From: Sphingomicrobium sp.
GTDB taxonomy: Bacteria; Pseudomonadota; Alphaproteobacteria; Sphingomonadales; Sphingomonadaceae
DNA: 7,493 bases
Reading direction: 5' to 3'
NCBI GenBank assembly: GCA_030146725.1
Contig: JASLBJ010000094.1
Coordinates: forward strand, 1 to 7,493
Position numbers and translations under genes: made by a program. A model generated the notes under the pieces. The model saw nothing but the letters and a program-made list of their open reading frames with translations. It searched no databases and was not told the DNA's origin. Below are positions 1 through 5,998 of the stretch, one piece after another (positions within the stretch are counted from its first letter, which is position 1; each line of letters starts with the position of its first letter).

Positions 1-68
1 GCCGCCGTCGCCATAAGCAGGAGCCAGGCTCGCCCGCCGAGAGTCATTTTCAAACCGGCATTTTGCAT
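1..68 (-). CDS. N-terminus of a secreted or membrane-anchored protein (partial)
   Basis: From the ATG at 68 the frame reads MQNAGLKMTLGGRAWLLLMATAA and runs off the window at position 1. The start has a GAGGAGG Shine-Dalgarno and lies 10 bases after the permease stop, so it continues the operon. Basic residues K7 and R13 followed by a hydrophobic run (WLLLMATAA) look like the n- and h-regions of a signal peptide; the cleavage site is outside the window. ATG at 47 is a less likely alternative start. No function can be assigned from 22 residues. A periplasmic peptidase or amidase would suit the context, but that is a guess. Confidence 0.6.
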   Translation of the reverse strand, partial: MQNAGLKMTLGGRAWLLLMATA

Positions 69-73
69 GACCG

Positions 74-80
74 CCTCCTC
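74..80 (-). promoter_or_regulatory. Strong ribosome binding site for the last gene
   Basis: Minus-strand GAGGAGG is an almost perfect Shine-Dalgarno, five bases before the ATG at 68, and overlaps the permease TGA (81-79). It fixes the start of the truncated downstream gene and shows that ribosomes can load independently there, unlike at the overlapping junctions upstream. Confidence 0.75.
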
Positions 81-1224
81 AATTTCCGTTTCGTGCCGAG
101 AGTGGCCTGGCCGAGCCTGCCGGCACGTTCATCAGCCGCCAAATCCCGATCGTCAGCAAGGGTACAATGAAGATCGCAAGCATGACGTAGGCGAAGGCAC
201 CGTAGCCCTTGGCGATCAGGTCGATGAGCCCGATCTGGGTTGCCACGATCCCCGAACCGAGCACGATCAGTGCCGACAGGCCGAGAAAGCCGAGCCTTGT
301 GAAAGCGTTGTTGCGGCGCGCCTGATACGCATCGGCCACCCGGTTCGTAATGGCATTGACTCCGCCGACGCCCGTTTCGAGCAATGCTACGAACAGCATC
401 AGGTTGAACATCAAGGTAAGCCAGCCAAGCCCGAGCTGCGCGAGCAGATAGTTCGACGGCAGGGCTTCGTCGCCGATGGCAGGATAGAATGCAATCATCG
501 ACAGGAAGAACATCAGCCCGGGAAGCATCGCGAGCGGTCCCGCCAGAAGCCCTGATACGATCGCGTCGCGGCGGCTGCGCTGATGCACCAGAAAGGGCAG
601 CACAGCGATGATTCCGACAACGTTGTAGCTGGCGTAGAGCAGGCCACCGGCGGCCCACCCGTCGGTCTGAGCGCTGCTGGTCAGGCTTGCCGCTGTGCGG
701 TCGCCGAACTGTGACAAAGCGAGAATGACGAACAGCAGGTAAATTGCGTAGAGGAGCAGCGAGGAAAACCGGAACATGCGCTCGACACCGGCGGAGCCGA
801 AGGTGCACACTGCGACGATCGCCGTCATCAGCAAACCGGTCCCGACCCAATTGGGCCAGCCGAGCAGGCTCGCTCCAGTCGCACCTGCGGCGGCCGCAAT
901 CACCGCGATGATCAGGACAATCAGCGCCAGGTACGACAGCTCGAACAGGACCCAGAAAGGTCCGAGCAACTCGCGGAAGAAAGTACGGTAGTCATAGCCT
1001 CGCACCGCGTGGGCGAAGGCAAAGCTGGCCGCACAGACGACGCTCCAGACCAGCATCGCAAACAGAATACCGTAGAGTGCACCGAGCGGTCCGCTGGGAA
1101 AGAAAAACTCGACCAGCTCGCGGCCGGTGGCATAGCCTCCGCCGATCACGACACCCTTGAAGACGAACCCGGGCAGTAGGATGCGCTGAAACCAGCTCGC
1201 CGACCGCTTGACGTCGGTGCTCAT
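79..1224 (-). CDS. YkvI-family membrane permease (putative amino-acid transporter)
   Basis: A 381-residue integral membrane protein with about ten hydrophobic segments, near residues 18-38, 46-72, 88-115, 125-145, 152-172, 190-213, 222-248, 258-285, 312-335 and 340-362. TM1 carries the hallmark GGGYATGRELVEFFF (28-42), a glycine-rich break like that in LeuT-fold amino-acid transporters. A second break lies near ASYNVVGIIAVLPF (198-211), consistent with TM6. This matches the family of B. subtilis YkvI, usually annotated only as a membrane protein. Its role is not established. Its ATG overlaps the DUF1611 stop by 4 nt (ATGA) with no Shine-Dalgarno, so it is translated with that enzyme and probably moves a related compound, such as D-Glu, an N-acetylated derivative or a product. 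The direction of transport (import or export) cannot be told from sequence. Confidence 0.85.
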   Translation of the reverse strand: MSTDVKRSASWFQRILLPGFVFKGVVIGGGYATGRELVEFFFPSGPLGALYGILFAMLVWSVVCAASFAFAHAVRGYDYRTFFRELLGPFWVLFELSYLALIVLIIAVIAAAAGATGASLLGWPNWVGTGLLMTAIVAVCTFGSAGVERMFRFSSLLLYAIYLLFVILALSQFGDRTAASLTSSAQTDGWAAGGLLYASYNVVGIIAVLPFLVHQRSRRDAIVSGLLAGPLAMLPGLMFFLSMIAFYPAIGDEALPSNYLLAQLGLGWLTLMFNLMLFVALLETGVGGVNAITNRVADAYQARRNNAFTRLGFLGLSALIVLGSGIVATQIGLIDLIAKGYGAFAYVMLAIFIVPLLTIGIWRLMNVPAGSARPLSARNGN

Positions 1225-2285
1225 GCGGACAAGCAGCCGGCGACCAAGGCGGTGAAAGCGGGACCGCCACGCATCGGATCGGCGACTGGCAGGCCGAGCC
1301 GCTCGGCTTCATCCGCGCAATGACGCTCTGCGTCGGCAATCGAAAGAGATGCCGTGTTGAGGGCGACGCCGGCGCAGCGAATGTCGGGGTTGGTGCGCGA
1401 GCCGAGCCGGACGGTCAGCTCGATGATGTCCTCGATGCTGGCTACTGCAAACTCCTCGTCGCCGAGCAAGCGGGTTCTCGACGGGTCGTGGCAGACGACA
1501 AACACGTCGGGCTGGCTGCCGTGGAGCAGCGCCAGCGACACGCCGGCATAAGCGGGATGAAGGATCGAGCCCTGTCCCTCGATGATGTCCCAATGATTCG
1601 GCTCCGCTGCCGGACTGAGCATTTCAGCAGCGCCCGCGGCGAAATCCGAAACAACCGAATCCATCGGAATGCCGCTTCCTGCAATCATGATGCCGGTCTG
1701 CCCGGTGGCCCGAAAGTCGACGTCGAGCCCACGTTCAGCAAATGCGCGGGTGATGGAAAGCGCAGTGTATTTCTTGCCCAGCGCGCAGTCCGTTCCGACC
1801 GTCAGAAGCCGCTTGCCGCTCCGCTTTCTTCCGGTGGCGATCGGGATGACGCTCGGGGGAGTCCTGATGTCGATAAGCTGCCGGCCATGCCGCTCGGAAG
1901 CGGTCCGGAGCTCCACGATATCGCCAAGCCTCGCATGCATTCCGCTGATGATGTCCAGACCCTGCTCCAGGGCCTCCACGAGCGCCGGGATCCAGGAGGG
2001 TGCGATGAAGCCGCCGGAGTTGGCAACTCCGATCACCAGCGCACGCGCGTCCCGTGCCCGCGCCTCGGCCGGGGTCAGCGTCGGCAGACCCAGGTCAATG
2101 CGTGCCGCAGGGAGCGAGTATTGGCCGATGCACATGTCGGGAACCCAGGCGCAAAGACCGAAGGCGGTCTTTGCGAATCCGGGCTCCACGGTGTCACCGA
2201 GGAACAGCAGGTAAGGTGACGGGAGCGCCCCCGTCAGCTCTCCTGCTTGCATCGGACGAGTCGAAGTGGTCGCGATCATTGCCAC
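1221..2285 (-). CDS. dgcN: DUF1611 family protein, D-glutamate N-acetyltransferase DgcN candidate
   Basis: A 354-residue cytoplasmic protein with the two-part DUF1611 layout: an N-terminal Rossmann-like domain (about 25-145, beginning PYLLFLGD) and a C-terminal P-loop domain. The P-loop GTDCALGKKYT (164-174) and the later WDIIEGQGS (232-240) resemble the GTDxxxGK and EGxG motifs of dethiobiotin synthetase-like enzymes; NHW and CHDPSR motifs are also present. Members named DgcN are known to acetylate D-Glu to N-acetyl-D-Glu, which DgcA then racemises to N-acetyl-L-Glu. The epimerase in this operon could be that partner. Start is uncertain: GTG 2285 (used here), ATG 2279 or ATG 2252, none with a good Shine-Dalgarno; the conserved family sequence begins only at about residue 24, so the shorter forms are possible. 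It starts three bases after the receptor stop and its stop overlaps the permease start by 4 nt (ATGA), indicating close coupling. Family sure; the D-Glu substrate is inferred from the family and context. Confidence 0.85.
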   Translation of the reverse strand: MAMIATTSTRPMQAGELTGALPSPYLLFLGDTVEPGFAKTAFGLCAWVPDMCIGQYSLPAARIDLGLPTLTPAEARARDARALVIGVANSGGFIAPSWIPALVEALEQGLDIISGMHARLGDIVELRTASERHGRQLIDIRTPPSVIPIATGRKRSGKRLLTVGTDCALGKKYTALSITRAFAERGLDVDFRATGQTGIMIAGSGIPMDSVVSDFAAGAAEMLSPAAEPNHWDIIEGQGSILHPAYAGVSLALLHGSQPDVFVVCHDPSRTRLLGDEEFAVASIEDIIELTVRLGSRTNPDIRCAGVALNTASLSIADAERHCADEAERLGLPVADPMRGGPAFTALVAGCLSA

Positions 2286-2288
2286 CGA

Positions 2289-4598
2289 TCATAAGCCGGC
2301 GGTGAGGCTGAGCCCGATCGTGCGCGGACGGATGATACCCGTATTCATCGCGCCGTCCGGATTGAGCGGGAAGGGACCGAAGACCGTGGTGCCCTCGGTC
2401 GACGTCCGGCCGGCGCTGCTGCCGAGATTCTGAACGTAGGCGTCGAGCGAAAACTGGCCGAAGTCGAGCCCGGCGCGAAGATCGATTACACGATAGGAAG
2501 GAATCCGGCGCTGTCCCCCGTTCGCTTCCACATAGTCGGCGTCGTAGGTTGCCGTCTGCTTCGACAGATGCCGTGCGGAAGCGCCGACGCTTGCGCCGAT
2601 ACCGCTGCTTAACGGCCAGCTGTAATCCGCATTGAGTGCAGCGCTGAATTTCGGCGTGAAGGGAAGCTGATCGCCTTTAAAACCGGAGATGACTCCGACG
2701 ATCGGCGGTAAATCTTCAGTCAGTCGGGCATTGGTATAGGCGGCATTGGCGGACAGCGAGAGACCGCCGAAGGGCCGTGCCGTTGCGCTGATTTCGGCAC
2801 CGTCAACTTGCGCCTTGCTGCCGTTGGTATTGATGTTGAAATCCGACACCGTGGCAACCAGCTGGATGTCGGTCCAGTCGATGTGAAAGACCGCTGCATC
2901 GACGGTGAAGCGTCCGTCGGCAGATTGCGCCTTTACGCCTGCCTCATAGCTGATCAGAGAATCTGAATCGTAGGTCCGAACCTCCGGCGGAGCGCCCGGC
3001 GGTACCACGTTGGGTCCGCCCGGACGAAAGCCTTTGGCCACTCGGGCGTAGAGCGCCATGTTGTCGTTCACCTCGAACCGTGGAGCAATCGAGTAAGTAA
3101 AGACATTTTCGTCGGACTCGGTGGTCGGAAGCTCGGTGAAGCCGCCGACCAGAGCGCCGTCGCTGACCTGCGAGGCAGCCTGGTTGTTGTGGCTGTAGCG
3201 GCCACCGAGACCCAGGTCGAAGCGATCAGTGAAGTGGATCGTCACGTCGGCAAATCCGGCGTATTCCTCATAGTCCGAATTCACTTGAGCGAGCCCGAGC
3301 AAGGGACTGCCGGTGAGCGGATCGACCGTACCGGGAGCGGCGGCGACGAAATCCTGGCGGATCCGGCCGTCTTCGTTGGTGTAATAAGCGCCGACGAGCC
3401 AGTCGAAGCGGTCGTTCTGCGATGACAGGCGAGCCTCCTGGGTGAACTTCTTCGAGTCCGTCGCCTGCGTGAGGAAAAAGTCATTATCCTGCCCGACGAT
3501 CGTCCCGATCAATGAACTCAGCGCAAATGTGAAGTCAGACCTGAAATCCTGCTTTTGCGTCGAGTAGCTGGTCGAGGAGGTGAGGTCGGCAAAGCCAAGA
3601 TCCACACCGGCGGTCGCGTTATAGACGCGATATTTGACGTCCGAGAACTCGGGGGCGAACTGCGACTGGCTGCGCCTGCCGTAAAGGCTCTTCAGCGTGT
3701 CGGGATCGCTAGCGACGACCGACGGCGCGTCCGCTTCGATATTTTGGGCCAGAGCGGTCAGGCGCAGCGCGACCTGGTCGCTCGGCTTGAACAACAAGGA
3801 TGCGCGACCGCCGAACGTCCTGCTGTCGTTGATGTCGTCGTCAACGTCCGAGGTTCGAACGGCGCCGAACAGGTCCGGGCCGCTGGTTCCGATCGAGTCG
3901 ATGAAGCCGCCATATTTGCGGTAGGAACCAGTCGCCCGGAAGGCGAGTGTCTCTGTCAGCGGGGCATTGACGACGAGATTGCCGAAATATCCCATCTCGC
4001 CACCGGCGGTCGCCTCGACCCCGGCGCGCCCGCGCGCCGTGAATGCATCGACGGAAGGCTGCTTGGTGATGAACTTGAGGACGCCGCTGAGCGAGCTTGC
4101 GCCGTAAATGGTCCCCTGCGGACCGCGCAGCACTTCGATGCGGTCGAGGTCGAACGTGTCGAAGTCGGCGGCCAGGACGGCGCCGTTGACGAGGCCGCTA
4201 CTCGACCCGAACGGCGTTTCGTCCATGTAGATGCCGACCGTCGAGGCAACACCGCCGGAGTTCACGCCGCGAACGATCAGCCGCCCCTGGCCCGGCGTGC
4301 TCTGGTTGAGCTGGAGTCCCGGAACCAGCTTCAGATAATCGGCGAAACCGCTGGCGTTCTGCTGCTCGAGCGTCGCGCCTGTCACGACCGAGATCGATTG
4401 CGGGACATCGAGCAGGACCTGGGGACGCTTCTGCGCGGTCACGACGATCTCTGCCGGGTCGGCGTCGGCCGCGCTTTGGTCGGTCTGCGAGGGCGCTTGC
4501 CCGGACTGGTCCTGAGCGCTCGCCGGGCTGGCCGTCGCAAAGACCGCAGCGGCCGTCGCGAACAAGGCCATACGCGTGCAAGCATTACTGTTGGTCAT
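2289..4598 (-). CDS. TonB-dependent outer-membrane receptor
   Basis: A 769-residue outer-membrane active transporter powered by TonB-ExbB-ExbD. Residues 1-28 form a signal peptide with a hydrophobic stretch and a probable cut after ASPASA, before QDQS. A short acidic linker follows, then the TonB box EIVVTAQKR (50-58). The plug domain spans about 60-180: DVPQSISVV, LIVRGVNSGG, and IEVLRGPQGTIYGASSLSG (154-172), ending in KFITKQP. The rest, about 190-769, is the 22-strand barrel, rich in alternating strands and loops. There is no N-terminal signalling domain, so no direct FecA-type sigma/anti-sigma control is expected. The last residue is Leu (TIGLSLTAGL), where the final barrel strand of outer-membrane proteins normally ends in an aromatic residue. 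The stop lies three bases before the GTG start of the DUF1611 gene. The ligand cannot be read from sequence; the neighbours suggest a peptide or murein-type substrate rather than iron. Confidence 0.95.
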   Translation of the reverse strand: MTNSNACTRMALFATAAAVFATASPASAQDQSGQAPSQTDQSAADADPAEIVVTAQKRPQVLLDVPQSISVVTGATLEQQNASGFADYLKLVPGLQLNQSTPGQGRLIVRGVNSGGVASTVGIYMDETPFGSSSGLVNGAVLAADFDTFDLDRIEVLRGPQGTIYGASSLSGVLKFITKQPSVDAFTARGRAGVEATAGGEMGYFGNLVVNAPLTETLAFRATGSYRKYGGFIDSIGTSGPDLFGAVRTSDVDDDINDSRTFGGRASLLFKPSDQVALRLTALAQNIEADAPSVVASDPDTLKSLYGRRSQSQFAPEFSDVKYRVYNATAGVDLGFADLTSSTSYSTQKQDFRSDFTFALSSLIGTIVGQDNDFFLTQATDSKKFTQEARLSSQNDRFDWLVGAYYTNEDGRIRQDFVAAAPGTVDPLTGSPLLGLAQVNSDYEEYAGFADVTIHFTDRFDLGLGGRYSHNNQAASQVSDGALVGGFTELPTTESDENVFTYSIAPRFEVNDNMALYARVAKGFRPGGPNVVPPGAPPEVRTYDSDSLISYEAGVKAQSADGRFTVDAAVFHIDWTDIQLVATVSDFNINTNGSKAQVDGAEISATARPFGGLSLSANAAYTNARLTEDLPPIVGVISGFKGDQLPFTPKFSAALNADYSWPLSSGIGASVGASARHLSKQTATYDADYVEANGGQRRIPSYRVIDLRAGLDFGQFSLDAYVQNLGSSAGRTSTEGTTVFGPFPLNPDGAMNTGIIRPRTIGLSLTAGL

Positions 4599-4621
4599 TA
4601 CGATCTTCCTTCTTTGTGCAT
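4598..4621 (-). other. Possible seven-codon leader ORF before the receptor gene
   Basis: In the 65-nt spacer upstream of the receptor there is an ATG whose frame reads MHKEGRS and then TAA. The TAA shares a base with the receptor ATG (TAATG). A GGGAG sequence (4633-4629) sits seven bases before this ATG, a workable Shine-Dalgarno. If translated, it would hand ribosomes to the receptor start. It is very short, and the receptor has its own AAGGA site inside this micro-ORF, so it may be chance. Confidence 0.2.
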
Positions 4622-4663
4622 CTGCCTGCTCCCACCGTCGTCAGGCCACTGGCTGTTTGAAAT
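4599..4663 (-). other. Only sizeable spacer inside the operon
   Basis: These 65 bases separate the transporter from the receptor; every other junction overlaps or spans 10 nt or less. They hold the possible leader ORF and the receptor ribosome binding site. I see no clear sigma-70 promoter pair, no operator-like inverted repeat and no U-tract terminator here. The coincidence of a spacer, an upstream palindrome and a separate Shine-Dalgarno makes this the likeliest place for expression of the outer-membrane receptor to be set apart from that of the cytoplasmic enzymes. Confidence 0.4.
4605..4611 (-). promoter_or_regulatory. Ribosome binding site of the receptor gene
   Basis: Read on the minus strand, AAGGAAG lies with its AGGA core eight bases before the ATG at 4598. 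It supports that ATG, which is also the one that yields an intact signal peptide. No convincing -35/-10 pair is seen in the 65-nt spacer, so the receptor is probably transcribed from upstream. Confidence 0.6.
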
Positions 4664-5998
4664 CTAGACATTGCGAGGCCTCGCGAGGCCTTCGGGAACG
4701 TCGGTCAGGTCCTCGTTCCGCATCTCGTCGGAAACCCGCGCGAGCACCCTCTTGGTCGGGCGGTCGAGCAGATAAAGGAGGACCGCGGACACGATCGCGA
4801 TCGCTGCGAGCAGGATGAAGAAGCTGACGTGGTCCATCCCGCTCCACAGCCTTCCGACCTGGCCGGCCGCGAGGCTCCCGCTGAAGATCGCAAGGTACCA
4901 GGCCGCGACCGTGCTCGCGCCGAGCTTGGGCGGGGCCAGCCGGGCGAATATGCCGAGGCCATTGGGCAGGATGTAGAGCTCGCCCAGCGTGAAGATGACG
5001 AAGAACGACAGCAGCCACAGCCAATGCGCGGAGCCCTCGCCGCTGACGGCCTCCGCTGCGGCCACCAGCAGGTACGACGCGGCGACCAGCAAGGCTCCGG
5101 TCGCCATCTTGTGCATGACCGACAGCTCACGCCCGGCCTGTGCCTGCCGCTTCCAGCGCGCGAGCAGCAACGGGGTGACAAGCATCACCAGCAGCGGGTT
5201 AAGCGAGAAGAACATCGCGGCGCCGATCTCGACCCCGGCAATGACCCGATCGACATCGTCGCGCATCCACAGCGCGAACGTGTTCCCGATCTGCTCGTAG
5301 GAGCTTCGGAAGACGGTGACCGCAAGGCCGATGCCAAGCAGCAGCAGCACCGTGTCCCGGCCCCGGCGAGACGTCGATCCGGCCGGCAGTACAGGTTGCG
5401 CGGCCGACTGGTCAGCGGGCAGGTAACGCTGCCCCCACAGGTAGATGGCGAGCCCGGTGAGCATTCCGACACCGGCCGCGCCGAAGCCGTAGTGCCAGCC
5501 GTACATTTCACCCAGAAAGCCGCACACCAGCGGCGCCAAAAAGGCGCCCGCATTCACGCCGACATAATAGACGTTATAGGCCCACGGCCGGCGCGGATCG
5601 TCGGCGCTGTAGAGATCGTTGATCTGGCTCGGAAGCGTCGGCAGGAACAGGCCGTTGCCGACCGCGATCGTCGCCAGCGCGAAATAGAATGCCGGTTCCA
5701 GGGCCATCATGAAGTGGCCCAGCGCCATGATGCTGGCGCCGATGATCACAGCCCGCCGTTTGCCCAGCCAGCGATCGGCGATGGTGCCGCCGATGATCGG
5801 CGTGAAGTAGGCGAACGCCGTGTAGAAGCCGTAGACGCTCGACGCATGCTCCTGCTCGAACAGCAGCGTCGTCGTCATGTAGTAGACGAGCAGGGCGCGC
5901 ATTCCGAAGTAGGAGAATTGCTCCCACATGTTCGTCAGGAACAGGATAGTCAGCCCGCGCGGCTGGCCGAACCAGGTTGGAGCGTGCTCGCTGTTCAC
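4664..5998 (-). CDS. Peptide MFS transporter, POT/PTR2 family
   Basis: Inner-membrane permease of 444 residues, expected to import di- and tripeptides with protons. Family marks in order: a TM1 motif NMWEQFSYFGMR (23-34); the PTR2 signature region about 58-82 (FYTAFAYFTPIIGG, then ADRWLGKRR); a second signature near 141-180 (YNVYYVGVNAGAFLAPLV, then GWHYGFG); TM7 with YEQIGNTFALW (234-244); and TM10 with GELYILPNG (339-347). It is somewhat short for the family (usually about 460-510). The usual TM1 proton-coupling motif ExxERFxYYG is altered: the first Glu is N23 and the Arg is Q27, while E26 is kept. The start is GTG in a GTGA overlap with the epimerase stop (4 nt), with a weak GGTGG four bases upstream. 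It lies between the epimerase and the receptor, as expected for the inner-membrane step of peptide uptake. The family is certain from motifs; the peptide carried and the coupling mechanism are not. Confidence 0.93.
   Translation of the reverse strand: MNSEHAPTWFGQPRGLTILFLTNMWEQFSYFGMRALLVYYMTTTLLFEQEHASSVYGFYTAFAYFTPIIGGTIADRWLGKRRAVIIGASIMALGHFMMALEPAFYFALATIAVGNGLFLPTLPSQINDLYSADDPRRPWAYNVYYVGVNAGAFLAPLVCGFLGEMYGWHYGFGAAGVGMLTGLAIYLWGQRYLPADQSAAQPVLPAGSTSRRGRDTVLLLLGIGLAVTVFRSSYEQIGNTFALWMRDDVDRVIAGVEIGAAMFFSLNPLLVMLVTPLLLARWKRQAQAGRELSVMHKMATGALLVAASYLLVAAAEAVSGEGSAHWLWLLSFFVIFTLGELYILPNGLGIFARLAPPKLGASTVAAWYLAIFSGSLAAGQVGRLWSGMDHVSFFILLAAIAIVSAVLLYLLDRPTKRVLARVSDEMRNEDLTDVPEGLARPRNV
4676..4691 (-). 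other. Perfect 16-bp GC-rich palindrome at the end of the transporter gene
   Basis: The sequence AGGCCTCGCGAGGCCT is a perfect palindrome covering the last codons before the transporter's final PRNV. In mRNA it could fold as a six-pair stem with a CGCG loop. The stop codon follows within about 10 nt, and the transcript then runs ATTTCAAAC, with no U-run, so it is not a standard intrinsic terminator. It could damp or stabilise the transcript between the transporter and the receptor gene, or be a chance result of high-GC codons (Gly-Leu-Ala-Arg-Pro). Seen directly; function inferred. Confidence 0.3.

Noticed and set aside
69..78. Terminator after the permease gene
   Set aside because: The 10-base gap holds only the Shine-Dalgarno of the next gene, so the operon continues.
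1320..2219. Plus-strand open frame (299 codons) opposite the DUF1611 gene
   Set aside because: Low-complexity composition and full overlap with a conserved minus-strand gene; there is no family likeness.
4599..4663. Promoter in the spacer before the receptor
   Set aside because: No credible -35/-10 pair at proper spacing can be seen by eye, though an alphaproteobacterial promoter with weak elements cannot be excluded.
3555..4667. Long plus-strand open frame (370 codons) opposite the receptor
   Set aside because: It is antisense to the signal peptide, plug and early barrel of a well-supported receptor, and its translation has no recognisable domain.
4792..4803. Twelve-base palindrome CGATCGCGATCG inside the transporter gene
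   Set aside because: It lies within ordinary codons, far from any gene boundary, and such GATC/CG palindromes are common in GC-rich DNA.
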